From Verrucomicrobiota bacterium (GTDB taxonomy: Bacteria; Verrucomicrobiota; Verrucomicrobiia; Opitutales; Opitutaceae), in contig JAQGOP010000010.1 of the NCBI GenBank assembly GCA_028293545.1, positions 1 through 64,000 on the forward strand: DNA of 64,000 bases. Reading direction: 5' to 3'. Made by a program: the position numbers and the translations under genes. Shown piece after piece: positions 8,222 through 18,200 of this stretch. Below the pieces are notes generated by a model. The model saw only the letters and a list, made by a program, of their open reading frames with translations, was not told the DNA's origin and did not search any database. How positions within the stretch are numbered: the stretch's first letter is position 1; every line of letters begins with the position of its first letter.

Positions 8222-9387
8222 ACGACACGCTTCGACAGTTTCGCGATTTCTTCGTTTCGCTCCGCCTGACCGTGGTGCTGCTCGTCCTGTCGATGCTGCT
8301 GGTCTTCGCCGCGACCTGGGACCAGGTCCATCTCGGCATCTGGGCCGTGCAGGAAAAATGGTTTCGCAGCGTGTTCGTCCTCGCGCGCCTCCCGGGCACG
8401 TCCATCCCGGTTCCTGTTTTTCCCGGCGGCTACCTGATCGGCGGGTTCCTGCTGGTGAACCTGGTCTCGGCGCACGTTTACCGCTTCAAGCTGTCATGGC
8501 GGAAATCAGGCATCCTCCTGGTGCACACCGGCCTGATTCTCCTGCTGATTGGCGAACTGCTCACTGGGCTGTGGCAGGAGGAATTCCAGTTGCAGCTGAA
8601 GGAGGGCGAAAGCACGAATTATTCGGAGAGTTACCGTTTCAATGAACTCGCGATCGTCGACGCCACGGACCCGAAGTTCGACGACGTCGTGGCCATCCCG
8701 GAAAAACTCCTGGCCGACGGCACCACGATCCAGCACCCGAAGTTGCCGTTCCGGGTGGTAACGAAGGAATATTATCCGAACGCCGCGCTCAGCATGCGCG
8801 GTTCCACGGCCGCGGACGCTCCCGCGCCGGGCGCGCTGGCGGCCACCATGGGCATGGGCCCGCGAGTCGCGGTGATGCCGCTGCCGCTGACGTATAAACA
8901 GGACGAACGGAACTGGCCCGCGGCGTTTGTCGAACTGATCGGGCCGGATGGCTCGCTCGGGATCTGGCTGGTGTCGTCGCAACTCGGCGCGCCCCAGAGC
9001 TTCGATTACGGCGGCCACACCTATCATATTTTCCTCCGCTTCGCGCGGGCCTATAAGCCGTTTTCCCTGACGCTGCTGAAGGCGACGCACGACATTTTTA
9101 TCGGCACCGAGATCCCGCGGAATTTCTCGAGTCGGATCCGCCTCGTCACCCCGGACGGCCGCGATGACCGCGAGGTCCTGATCTACATGAACAATCCGCT
9201 GCGCTACGCCGGCCTGACGTTCTACCAATATCAAATGGATGCGGCGCACGGCACATCAGTCCTCCAGGTCGTGCACAACCCGAGCTGGCTGCTGCCTTAC
9301 ATCTCGTGCGCGATGATGGCCCTCGGCCTCCTGGTCCAGTTCGGCATGCACCTCGTCGGTTTCATCAAGCGCCGCGCTGCGGTTTAA
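8218..9387 (+). CDS. ccsB: ResB/CcsB-type cytochrome c biogenesis protein
   Basis: This is the ResB-like half of the system II cytochrome c synthase, which keeps heme and apocytochrome cysteines reduced and delivers them for thioether formation. The 389 residues hold early membrane segments (RLTVVLLVLSMLLVFAATW; YLIGGFLLVNLVSAHVY; ILLVHTGLILLLIGELLTG), a large periplasmic part, and a final segment WLLPYISCAMMALGLLVQFG. A conserved ResB feature, MNNPLRYAGLTFYQYQMD, is present. The TTG at 8218 is taken as the start since it overlaps the lipoprotein stop. The gene precedes ccsA by 15 bases. Multiheme cytochrome genes at 15-28 kb would depend on this system. Confidence 0.9.
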   Translation: MNDTLRQFRDFFVSLRLTVVLLVLSMLLVFAATWDQVHLGIWAVQEKWFRSVFVLARLPGTSIPVPVFPGGYLIGGFLLVNLVSAHVYRFKLSWRKSGILLVHTGLILLLIGELLTGLWQEEFQLQLKEGESTNYSESYRFNELAIVDATDPKFDDVVAIPEKLLADGTTIQHPKLPFRVVTKEYYPNAALSMRGSTAADAPAPGALAATMGMGPRVAVMPLPLTYKQDERNWPAAFVELIGPDGSLGIWLVSSQLGAPQSFDYGGHTYHIFLRFARAYKPFSLTLLKATHDIFIGTEIPRNFSSRIRLVTPDGRDDREVLIYMNNPLRYAGLTFYQYQMDAAHGTSVLQVVHNPSWLLPYISCAMMALGLLVQFGMHLVGFIKRRAAV

Positions 9388-9402
9388 TTTCCACCCGACG
9401 CC

Positions 9403-11310
9403 ATGAAACGAATCATTTCCCTCTTAATCCTGCTGGCCGGGCTCCTGATCGTCGGTCGCTCGTTCATGCCGCCGCGGAATCCCGGCGAGTTTGACATCGT
9501 CGGCTTCGGCAAACTGCCCGTGCTGGTGAACGGCCGCGTGAAGCCGATCGATACCGTCGCGCGCACCTCGCTGCTCGTGCTGTGCAACGCCACCTACAAC
9601 GACGCGGACCAAAGCCACTTCATCCTCACGCCCGACAAGCGCGAGCTCACGCCCAACGAATGGCTGCTCGACGTCCTGTTCAACGCGGCGAAAGCCGACA
9701 CCTACCAGGTCATCGTCGTCGACAATCCCGACCTGCTCACGCTGCTCAACCTCCAGCGCGAGGACGGCATGGCCAAGCGGCGATTCTCGTTTGCCCAGAT
9801 CGAAAAAGGCCTGCCGGAGCTCGAGCGCCAAGCGCGCCTGGCCGAGCCCGTCGAGCCGCAGGCGCGCACGGTTTTTCAGCGCAGCGTCGTGCAGCTCCAA
9901 TCGAACGTCGTGCTCTACCTTCGCTTGAAGGAGAGCCTCGTCAGCTCCGACAGCCAGGATTTCCTCGGCGACCTGATGGAGTTTCAGAAGTCGCTTCCCG
10001 CCGGCGTCGAAGCCATGCGCGCGCGCGAAGCGGGCAAGACCTACGACGCGGCGCTGACGCGCAAGCTGATCGAAAACGGCCGCCGTTTCGACCACATGGC
10101 CCAACTCGGCTACTTGCTGGCCGTGCCGCCGGCGCGCGGCGAGAGCGACGACAACGGCTGGAGAAATTCCGGCAACGCATTGATGGAAACCTTCCAAACC
10201 GGGCAGGTTTCGGCGCCGGTCATGGCCTTTGCCGGCCTCGCCCACACGTGGCGCACGGGGAAGGCGACGGAGTTCAACGAAATCGTGCGCCTTTACCGCC
10301 TCGAGTTGGAGAAGGGGTTTCCCACCTCGCTTTCGAAGAGCGACGCCGAGATGCGCTTCAACGCGATCCGTCCGTTCTACTCTGCGTCGACGTTGTATGT
10401 GATGGCCTTTTTCGTCGCGGTGATTTCCTGGCTGGTGTGGCCGATCGAACTGGGCCGCGCGGCAGCATGGTTGGTGGGCATCGCGTGGCTCCTCACCACG
10501 GCCGGAATCCTGACGCGCATGTGGCTGGAAGGCCGTCCCCCGGTGACGAATCTCTATTCCTCGGCCCTGTTCGTGGGCTGGATCGCGGTGGGATTCTGCA
10601 TCGCGCTCGAATATTTTTACCGCAACGCCATCGCCTCGGCGACCGCGGGATTGGTCGGCTTCGGCACGCTCTTGATCGCCTACTATCTTTCCCTCGGAGG
10701 GGACACGCTGGAAATGATGCGAGCGGTGCTCGATTCGAATTTCTGGCTCGGCACGCACGTCGTCACGGTCGTGGCCGGGTACGGCGCCACGTTCCTGGCC
10801 GGTTTTCTCGCCTTGGTTTACATTGTGATGGGCGTGTTCACGCCGTGGCTGAAGCGAGTGCCGACGACCGCGGGCGCGGCGGCGGGGCGCAGCCAGACCA
10901 ACGGGAAGATGCTTGAGAGCATGGTCTACGGCATCGTGTGCTTCGCGACTTTGTTCAGCCTGGTGGGCACGATCCTGGGCGGCATCTGGGCCGACCAATC
11001 CTGGGGACGTTTCTGGGGCTGGGATCCCAAGGAAAACGGCGCGCTGATCATCGTGATCTGGAACGCCATCATCCTTCACGCCCGCTGGGGCGGCATGATC
11101 AAGTCACGCGGACTGATGTGCCTCGCGGTGTTCGGAAATATCGTGACGAGCTGGAGCTGGTTCGGCGTCAACATGCTCGGCGTCGGGCTGCACACCTACG
11201 GATTCATGGACGCCGCCTTCTGGTGGCTCCTGATCTTTGTCGGTTCCCAGCTGGCCTTCATCGCCCTGGCCAACCTCCCGCTGCCGAAGTGGCGAAGCTT
11301 CCGGGCCTAA
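9403..11310 (+). CDS. ccsA: CcsA/ResC-type cytochrome c synthase with large N-terminal extension
   Basis: CcsA carries heme across the membrane and attaches it to apocytochromes. The C-terminal half holds the CcsA domain: RPPVTNLYSSALFVGW, then the heme-binding WWD region GGIWADQSWGRFWGWDPKE, and the closing WSWFGVNMLGVGLHTYG. The first about 320 residues form a periplasmic extension after a single N-terminal membrane segment (MKRIISLLILLAGLLIVGR); this arrangement is seen in Bacteroidetes- and PVC-type CcsA fusions in which the N-terminal part replaces some ResB functions. Total length is 635 residues. It closes the operon; a palindromic repeat follows one base after the stop. Confidence 0.93.
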   Translation: MKRIISLLILLAGLLIVGRSFMPPRNPGEFDIVGFGKLPVLVNGRVKPIDTVARTSLLVLCNATYNDADQSHFILTPDKRELTPNEWLLDVLFNAAKADTYQVIVVDNPDLLTLLNLQREDGMAKRRFSFAQIEKGLPELERQARLAEPVEPQARTVFQRSVVQLQSNVVLYLRLKESLVSSDSQDFLGDLMEFQKSLPAGVEAMRAREAGKTYDAALTRKLIENGRRFDHMAQLGYLLAVPPARGESDDNGWRNSGNALMETFQTGQVSAPVMAFAGLAHTWRTGKATEFNEIVRLYRLELEKGFPTSLSKSDAEMRFNAIRPFYSASTLYVMAFFVAVISWLVWPIELGRAAAWLVGIAWLLTTAGILTRMWLEGRPPVTNLYSSALFVGWIAVGFCIALEYFYRNAIASATAGLVGFGTLLIAYYLSLGGDTLEMMRAVLDSNFWLGTHVVTVVAGYGATFLAGFLALVYIVMGVFTPWLKRVPTTAGAAAGRSQTNGKMLESMVYGIVCFATLFSLVGTILGGIWADQSWGRFWGWDPKENGALIIVIWNAIILHARWGGMIKSRGLMCLAVFGNIVTSWSWFGVNMLGVGLHTYGFMDAAFWWLLIFVGSQLAFIALANLPLPKWRSFRA

Positions 11311-11611
11311 AGTAGCGCAGGCGGCCCGCCTGCTCCGAAGATTGGGGACTTGGGAATTTGAACAGAAGGCAACGAAGGTAACAAAGCGGTTCAGATGCGC
11401 GTAACCGCTCGTGCCCTTGACGGTGAAGGATCGGAAGCCTGGGAACCCTGATGCGAAAAGGGCCACGAAGGACTCCGCGAACCTAAACCGCTTCGTTCCT
11501 TCGTTGCCTTCTGTTCAAATCGAATCCGGTCGGATCGTTTGCTCGGGCATGCGCGCTACTCGCTACAGGCTACTCGCTACTTCGAAAAGCAGGCGGCCCG
11601 CCTGCGCTCCT
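11311..11611. repeat. Composite inverted repeat filling the ccsA-tetR gap
   Basis: The 374-base gap contains no gene. Outer units are perfect 17-base palindromes GCAGGCGGCCCGCCTGC at 11317-11333 and 11589-11605. Inside these lie inverted arms at about 11357-11391 and 11484-11521, built on AACAGAAGGCAACGAAGG and its complement CCTTCGTTGCCTTCTGTT. The inner spacer (11392-11483) is about 90 bases. A GCTACTCGCTAC stretch at 11561-11579 recalls the arms of the repeat at 7333-7522. The element could form one long interrupted cruciform. Confidence 0.8.
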
Positions 11612-11662
11612 TCGCGCGAAAAAACTCAATTCGCGGTTGCCTCGGGGCGGAATCATCCTTTC

Positions 11663-11682
11663 GTGCAAGCAACCACTTGCAC
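11663..11682. promoter_or_regulatory. Probable operator of the TetR regulator
   Basis: A perfect 7-6-7 inverted repeat, GTGCAAG-N6-CTTGCAC, ends two bases before the ATG of the TetR gene. Size, symmetry and place are typical of a TetR-family self-operator. Binding there would block transcription of the regulator and the efflux genes behind it. Confidence 0.65.
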
Positions 11683-11684
11683 AC

Positions 11685-12302
11685 ATGAAGACCAAAGTCC
11701 GCCCGCGCACGCCCCGTCCCCCGCCCGCCCGCCAGCGCCTGCTCGAGGCGGCGGCGCATGTTTTTGCGCGCGACGGCCTGTCCGGCGCCACCACCCGCGC
11801 GATCGCGCGCGAGGCCGGGGTGAACGAGGTGACTCTTTTCCGCCTGTTCCAAAGCAAAGACCTCCTGCTCGCCGCGGTCGTCGGGAAAAACTTCGGGCCC
11901 GAGTCCCAGGCCAATTCCCCGATTCCCGCGCCGACCGCCGACCTGCGGGCGGACCTCGTCGGGCTGGCGGAAATTTATAACGCCCTGCTGGTCGCGAATC
12001 TTCCGCTCGTGCGCACGATGATCGGCGAGATCCATCACCACCATCGCGACCAGGAGCGCCAGGTGTTCCAGGCGATTTTCCTGCCCGTAAAAAACGCGCT
12101 GCTCGCGCGGCTCAAGCTGGCGGAAAAAGCGGGCGAGCTGCGGAAGGGAATGCGCCCCGACCTGCTCACCGACTTGTTCGGCGGGATGATCTTCACCGGC
12201 GCCCTCCGCCGTGGCAGCCCCCATTTCAAACTGGCTTACTCACCGGCTGACTACGTTTCCTCCGCCATCGATCTTGTGATCGACGGCGCGACCGTTTCCT
12301 GA
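11685..12302 (+). CDS. TetR/AcrR family transcriptional regulator
   Basis: A 205-residue regulator. The N-terminal helix-turn-helix spans about residues 15-60, with LLEAAAHVFARDGLSGATTRAIAREAGVNEVTLFRLFQSKDLLL as a classical TetR DNA-binding pattern. The remaining helices form the ligand pocket and dimer interface. The ATG at 11685 was chosen over one at 11637 because the operator-like palindrome would otherwise lie inside the coding region. Seven bases downstream begins an EmrB-type transporter, so the protein most likely controls that drug or solvent efflux pair and itself. The inducing compound cannot be read from the sequence. Confidence 0.92.
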   Translation: MKTKVRPRTPRPPPARQRLLEAAAHVFARDGLSGATTRAIAREAGVNEVTLFRLFQSKDLLLAAVVGKNFGPESQANSPIPAPTADLRADLVGLAEIYNALLVANLPLVRTMIGEIHHHHRDQERQVFQAIFLPVKNALLARLKLAEKAGELRKGMRPDLLTDLFGGMIFTGALRRGSPHFKLAYSPADYVSSAIDLVIDGATVS

Positions 12303-12309
12303 CCCGCCC

Positions 12310-13923
12310 GTGAGCGCCGAGTCCAAAGGCCTGTACGGGTCCGATCCCACCCTGCTCTCGCCCATCGCGGCGCGGCTCGCCGAGCGGGGCATCCTCAAAT
12401 GGGTCATCGCCATCACTGCAGCCTTGGGCGCCATCCTGGAGGTGATCGACACCAGCATCGTCAACGTCGCGATGCCCGACATCCAGAGCAACCTGGGCGC
12501 CACGCTGACCGAGGCCGGCTGGATTTCCACCGGCTATGCCTGCGCCAACGTCGTGATGATTCCGCTCACGGCGTGGCTCAGCGACCGGTTTGGCCGGAAA
12601 CAATACCTGCTTTTTTCGCTGGTCGGTTTCACCGCGTCGTCGGTGCTCTGCGGGCTCTCGACCAGCCTGAACATGTTGATCGTGGCGCGCGTGCTCCAGG
12701 GTCTCTGCGGCGGCGGACTGCTGGCCAAGGCCCAGTCGATGCTCTTCGAAACTTTTCCCCGCAAGGAGCAGCCCGCGGCGCAGGCCATGTTCGGCATCGG
12801 CGTCATTGCCGGGCCGGCCCTCGGGCCGGTGATGGGCGGTTACCTCACGGACACACTCGGTTGGCGCTGGATTTTCTTCATCAACCTGCCGGTCGGGATC
12901 TTTGCCGTGATCATGACGATCATCTTCCTGCCCCGCGACGTGAAGGAGTCGCTCAAAGACAGCCTGGTCGACTGGTGGGGGATTGGGCTGCTGGCGGTGG
13001 GGCTCGGCTGCTTCCAGACCTTCCTTGAGGAAGGTCACCAGGAAGACTGGTTCAGCTCGAATTTCATCATCCTGGTTTTCGCCGGCGCGCTCATCGGCCT
13101 GGGCCTCTTTGTCTGGCGGGAGCTGTCGATCGACTATCCCGCGGTCGATCTTCGCGTGCTGCGCCACCGGTCGCTCGCGGCGGGGAGCGCGTACTCACTT
13201 GTCCTCGGCATGGGACTCTACGGGGTGATGTTCGCCGTGCCCGTGTTCGTGCAGGACTACCTGCATTTCACCGCGACGCAGAGCGGGCTGCTGCTGATGC
13301 CCGGCGCGATCGCTTCCGCGTTCATGATGATCGCGATGAGCAAGATCACCGACCGCTTCGATCCGCGGCTCCTCATTTCGATCGGGGCGCTGATCATGGT
13401 CGCGGCGGCGACGTTCCTGTCGCGGATCAATCCCGACACGAGCACCCAGTCCCTTTTCTGGCCGCTGGTCCTGCGGGGCGCCGGCACGGTGATGATGTTT
13501 CTTCCGCTCAGCCTGGCGACGCTCGGCAACCTGCCGCGCCAGGATCGCGCGGCCGCCTCGGGTTTCTACAGCCTCGCGCGCCAGATGGGCAGCAGCATCG
13601 GGATCGCCGTGATCACCACCGCGCTCGCCCAGCGCGAATCGGTGCATCGCGCCGTCCTCGTCGAGAAGATTTCCAACTTCCAGCCCGCCACGGTCGACCG
13701 GCTGAACCTCCTGGGCGGCGCCTTTGCGCATGGTTCCGCCGACCCGGTCGCGGCGAAGCAGCAGGCGCTGTCGCTGGTCGATCGCCTGGTGAACGGCCAG
13801 GCGCTCCTGCTCTCTTTTTCCGACGTGTTTCTCTACGTCGCGTTCGCGTTCGTCCTGACGCTCCCGCTCCTGCTGCTGCTCGGAAAGGGTGGCGATCGCG
13901 AGGCGGCCGCCTCGGCGCACTGA
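12310..13923 (+). CDS. DHA2-family (EmrB/QacA type) MFS efflux transporter
   Basis: A 537-residue transporter with about 14 membrane segments, starting with GTG at 12310. The motif LEVIDTSIVNVAMPDIQSNL near residues 45-64 (motif D1 of the 14-TM drug exporters), the loop LSDRFGRKQYLL (motif A), and GPALGPVMGGYLTDTLGWRWIFFINLPVG (motif C and after) are clear. It sits between the TetR regulator and the membrane-fusion protein, so together they likely form a tripartite pump; an outer-membrane channel is not present in the window. The substrate is unknown. Confidence 0.93.
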   Translation: MSAESKGLYGSDPTLLSPIAARLAERGILKWVIAITAALGAILEVIDTSIVNVAMPDIQSNLGATLTEAGWISTGYACANVVMIPLTAWLSDRFGRKQYLLFSLVGFTASSVLCGLSTSLNMLIVARVLQGLCGGGLLAKAQSMLFETFPRKEQPAAQAMFGIGVIAGPALGPVMGGYLTDTLGWRWIFFINLPVGIFAVIMTIIFLPRDVKESLKDSLVDWWGIGLLAVGLGCFQTFLEEGHQEDWFSSNFIILVFAGALIGLGLFVWRELSIDYPAVDLRVLRHRSLAAGSAYSLVLGMGLYGVMFAVPVFVQDYLHFTATQSGLLLMPGAIASAFMMIAMSKITDRFDPRLLISIGALIMVAAATFLSRINPDTSTQSLFWPLVLRGAGTVMMFLPLSLATLGNLPRQDRAAASGFYSLARQMGSSIGIAVITTALAQRESVHRAVLVEKISNFQPATVDRLNLLGGAFAHGSADPVAAKQQALSLVDRLVNGQALLLSFSDVFLYVAFAFVLTLPLLLLLGKGGDREAAASAH

Positions 13924-13956
13924 TTTCCCGACCTCCCTTTCAAAAAAAATCCTACC

Positions 13957-15120
13957 ATGAAAACCGCCGCCGACGCTCCTGCTCCTTCCCTTGCCGCGCC
14001 CTTGTCCGTGGAAAAACCCGCCGCCCCCGCCAAGGCGAAGAGCATCCCAAGCTCGCGGAATCGTTACCTCGGGCGCGCCACCCTCGCGGTGATTGCCGTC
14101 GCTGTTCTCCTCTGGGGCGGACGCGCGGGGCTGCATACTTATCGCTACGTCGAAACCGACAATGCGTACGTCGTCGGGCATTTTCACCAGGTCAGCCCGC
14201 AGCTCGACGGGCAGGTAAAGGAGGTCCTCGTGCAGGACAACCAAGTCGTGAAGGCCGGCGACCCGCTGGTGCGCCTCGATACGCAGGAGTTTGAGATCGG
14301 GGTGGAAAAAGCCCGCGCCGCCGTCGCCCAGGCCGAGGCGCAGGACAAGGAAACCATCGCCGCCCTCGCCCAGTCCCGCGCGGGGCAGGCGGAAGCACGC
14401 GCGAAGGTGGCGCAGGCCGCGGCCCAGGTCGCGCAGACGCAGGCCCAGCTCGACCTCGCCCAGCTCACCCTCGGGCGCAACGAACAGCTTTTCCGCAACA
14501 GCGGTTCGACGACGCAGGCGGAACTGGACAACGCCAAGGCCGCCGCCGATGCCGCGCTCGCGAATTTCCATGCGGCCAACGCCAATCGCGACGCCGCGCA
14601 GGCCGCGGTGGATTCGGCCGCCGCCTCGTTCGCCGCCACGGAAGCCCAGGTCACGGCCGCCAAGGCCAACGTCGCGGCGGCGCAAGCCGCGTTGAGCGAT
14701 GCCCAGCGCAAGCTGGCTTATACGACCATCACAGCTCCCAACGATGGACGCATCGGCAACAAAAGCGTCGAGCCCGGCAATCGCGTGCTCGCGGGCCAGA
14801 CGCTGCTCGCATTGGTGGAGCCGAACGTGTGGATCGTCGCCAACTTCAAGGAAACGCAGCTCCCGCGCATGCACGTCGGGCAGGAAGTGGAACTCGCCGT
14901 CGATGCACTGCCCGGGCTCAAGCTCCTCGGGAAAATCGACAGCCTTGCTCCCGCGAGCGGCGCGCTCTTTGCGCTGCTGCCGCCCGACAACGCCACCGGC
15001 AATTTCAACAAGGTGGTCCAACGCATCCCGGTAAAGATCCTGCTCGCATCCGACAGCCAGGAGGCGGCCTCGCTGCTGCGGGTTGGTTACTCGGTCGTGG
15101 TGAACGTGCGCGTGCGGTAA
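13957..15120 (+). CDS. HlyD/EmrA-type membrane fusion protein
   Basis: A 387-residue periplasmic adaptor. One membrane anchor (YLGRATLAVIAVAVLLWGG, about residues 37-55) is followed by YVETDNAYVVGHFHQVSPQLDGQVKEVLV, the typical start of the biotinyl-lipoyl domain, then a long alanine- and glutamine-rich coiled coil (about residues 110-245) and a closing barrel with NVWIVANFKETQL. The coiled coil is longer than average and almost purely Ala/Gln/Glu, which suits a tall hairpin reaching the outer membrane. It lies 33 bases after the EmrB-type gene. Confidence 0.93.
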   Translation: MKTAADAPAPSLAAPLSVEKPAAPAKAKSIPSSRNRYLGRATLAVIAVAVLLWGGRAGLHTYRYVETDNAYVVGHFHQVSPQLDGQVKEVLVQDNQVVKAGDPLVRLDTQEFEIGVEKARAAVAQAEAQDKETIAALAQSRAGQAEARAKVAQAAAQVAQTQAQLDLAQLTLGRNEQLFRNSGSTTQAELDNAKAAADAALANFHAANANRDAAQAAVDSAAASFAATEAQVTAAKANVAAAQAALSDAQRKLAYTTITAPNDGRIGNKSVEPGNRVLAGQTLLALVEPNVWIVANFKETQLPRMHVGQEVELAVDALPGLKLLGKIDSLAPASGALFALLPPDNATGNFNKVVQRIPVKILLASDSQEAASLLRVGYSVVVNVRVR

Positions 15121-15260
15121 AAAACAAGCGGGCGGACCGCGTTGTCCCGGACGCGTGGTCGAAGAGCCTCAGCTTGTCGAACGGATGCGGCTCCGTCGGC
15201 ATCCGCACCTAGACGGGGCCAAACAGCGCCTTGCGGAGAAAGCACTCCACCCTCGGTCAG
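15121..15260. repeat. Dispersed intergenic repeat, long copy
   Basis: This gap between the fusion-protein gene and the convergent decaheme gene matches 28471-28600 along most of its length. Shared blocks include the GTTGTCC start, TCGAAGANCCTNAGCNTGTCGAA, GCGGCTCCGTC, and AAACAGCGCCTTGCGGAGAA. A shorter inverted copy is at 2510-2541. Two of the three copies flank the multiheme cytochrome locus, one on each side. Confidence 0.75.
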
Positions 15261-15280
15261 AAAACGCGGCTGCGCCGAAA

Positions 15281-18200
15281 CTACTTCGTGCCTTCAGTCG
15301 TTTCCGACGGACGGCGCTCGAGGCGCTGGCGCGGAACGGGCTGGACCGCCTTGGCGGGTTCGGTGACGAACGCGTCGGTCGGCTTGATTTCCCCGTCATC
15401 CGTCCCGCGCAATTTTCCGTCGCGGACCTTTACGTCGTCGACGCGGAAGAATTCTCCGCGACCCGAATCGTGGCGCAGGAACTGGTTGAACTCGTCCAAA
15501 TGGAACGGTCGCGAGCCCCGGCGCCCAAACACCACGGTTTGGTTCCCGCTCTCGTCGACCACGCGGTCGCGATCCAAGCCGCGCGAGATGGCGACCGCCG
15601 GACCGTGCGTGGGATAACTTGAAATCAACTTCGGGTTCGGCGGCGGGCTGAAGCCTTGGTAACCGGGGACATTTTCCGGCGAGATCAGCTGGAGCACGCG
15701 CAACCCGTTGCGGCCGTCGGCGACGAGCGCGAACATCGAGGCGTTGACCGCGCCGACCTGGACTGCGCGCGTGTCGCTGAGCGCGCCGTCGGCGTTGTAC
15801 ATCGAGAAGAGCTTCGGCGTCCGGGGATGCTTGATATCGATGATCGCGAGGCCTTCCGCACCGTTCGCCACGTAAACAAACGTGCGCGCGGCGTAGAGGC
15901 CCTGCGCATCCTTCAAGGGCACGGTGGCTTCGGGCAACGGCTTGGGCGCGATCGGATCGGTGAGGTCAAACACCTTCAGGCCGTCCTCGTCAGTGATGAA
16001 GGCATACTGGAATTGCACCGCGAGTTTCCGCGGGTGTTTCAAAGACCCGGCCGGGGATTCGCCCGCGATCCTCGGCTTCGTCGGATCCGAAATATCCACC
16101 ACGAAAAGGCCCGCGGTCGAAATCACATACAGGTGGTTGCCCGCCATGTAGGCGTGGTTCGCACCGGTGAGAAGGCCCTCGGGATTGAAACGCACGGTGT
16201 CCTTTTCCGAGAGGAAATTATTCGCCGGGTTCCCGTCCACCAAGGTACCGACCGGGACGACGACAAGGCCTTCGTCGCGATCGGTCACATATACGAACGC
16301 GTAAACTGGGCTGATCGGCTGCTCCTCGTTTTCCGGGAGGTGGGTGCGGAGCGGATCGATGCCCAGCGTGCTCGGCAGCACGACGCTCGTGGCGTAGCTG
16401 GTCTTGATGTGCGTGCGCTGGCCGAGCGGCGATACCGGCGCGCTGACGATGCGCTCGGAAAAACCCTTGTTGTCGATGTTCGCGACATCGAAGACTTCGA
16501 AGCCGCCCGGGCCGTTCGCGGTGTAGAGGTATTCCCCGCGGAGGGCCAGATCGAGGATCTCCTTGCCGTCGTGGTGATATGCCTCCTGCAGCACACCCTT
16601 GTTCTGTCCCACGTGCTGCTGGTAATTCGACGGGTAGGCCAGGCGCTGGAGATGGCTGCCGAGCGCGGCCTGGGGCTCTTCCTGTTCGGTCCAAGCCACC
16701 GCGTTGAATCCATCCTCGCCCGTTCCGACCCAAGCGAAGCGTCCAAAGAAATTCACGGTGCCCGTGCCGAAACCGAGCAGCTGCGTCATCCAGGCGTTGT
16801 TGTCGCCGGCGGTGGAAAGATGGCAGTCCGTGCAGCCCTTCGTCGTGCCGACGCTGCTGGTTGTATGTGGGAAATGCGGATTGAAGGCCTGCCCGCTGTA
16901 ACCTTCCGCCGAGACGGTCTGCTGCTGGGAATAAACCCATTCGCGATTCGAATTCTGGGAGCCGACAATCACCGCGCTCGATGAACGCAGGATCGCGAGC
17001 CGGTGGTCCTTGTAGGTCGCGTCCTTGCCGAGCATGAAGACGTCGTCGCGCACCACCTGGGGATTATAGCTGGTGTAATTCCTCGTGTCGCCGCCCTCGA
17101 ATTTATTGAGGGGCATTTTTTTGTTCGCACGCATCGGCATATGGCAGCCGAAGCAGCTGGTGGCCCAGGCGGTGTGGCAAATCTGGCAGCCGATGTTCGA
17201 ATTGCTGTGCGCGAGCCCGGCGTGCGGATCGAGATTCGGCGCAGCCCCGGCGGAATGATCGTCGACGAGGGCGTCGGCCTTCCCGGCCGCCGGCGTGGCC
17301 GCGACCGGCAGGCTGCCCCACGTCTTGCCATCGCGGCGGAGCGTTTTGGCGTAGGCGGAAAGTGGATTATAATGCGCCGAGGTCGGGTCGACGGTGTCGC
17401 GCGTCTGCGGGACTTCCCACTCCCGGTCGGCCTGCATCATCGAGCGCTGGAAAAGACGGTTGCCCTGCCAATAAAAACGCGGGCCCCATGGGGTCGTGCC
17501 CTGCGAGAGATCGTTGGGCAGCACCTGCCCATTTTCGAGCTTACCGCTGTTGCCGCTGGTCTTGAGCGTCGGGCGCTGGTCGATCGTGCCGTGGCAGTCG
17601 ATGCACTCGATTGCGGTCGCCGCGCGGGGTTCGCCATAGAGCAGGCCGTTGCCGTGGACATCCGTGGTGAAATGGCAGTCGACGCACTGCATGCCGCGCG
17701 CGAGGTGGACGTCCTTGAGGTGGATCGCCTTCGCGAATTTTTCCGGGTCCGTGTGGTCAATGACTTTGTCGTCGAGCGTGAGCAGGTTGCCCTCGCGATC
17801 CTTTTTAAAGACCGCGCGGAAGACCCAGCCGTGCCCGTGGTAATCGGCAAACTGCGTGTCCTTGAGCTTCGGATTCAGCTCGGCGACCTTTTCAAGGAAT
17901 TCCGGATTGCCCCAGAGCCCGCGCGAGGCGGCCGCCTCGGGATTGCGGCGCAGGGATTCCGCCGTTTCCTGTTCCGTCGGGTTCTTCTGCTCCTTCGGGT
18001 ACATGAATTCGCCGTCGCTCTCCTGATCCCACCACGTGTAGCCGAGGTACGGGTTCACGAAGAGGTTTCCCTGGTGCATGTGGCAGTTCATGCACTGGCT
18101 CGAAGGAATGCTGCGGGTGAACTGGTGACGGATGGGATGCCCGCGCTCCTTCTTCGAAATCATCGGGTCGGAGGTGAAGCTCAGGCCTTGGTGGCCGTAT

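Noticed and set aside
9424-11079. Long minus-strand frame opposite ccsA (551 codons)
   Set aside because: Composition is dominated by Arg, His, Glu and Ala without hydrophobic cores, while the plus strand encodes a clear CcsA; shadow frame.
13195-15021. Minus-strand frame of 608 codons opposite the efflux genes
   Set aside because: Spans the gap between two real genes and has Gly/Arg-rich repeats with no family signature.
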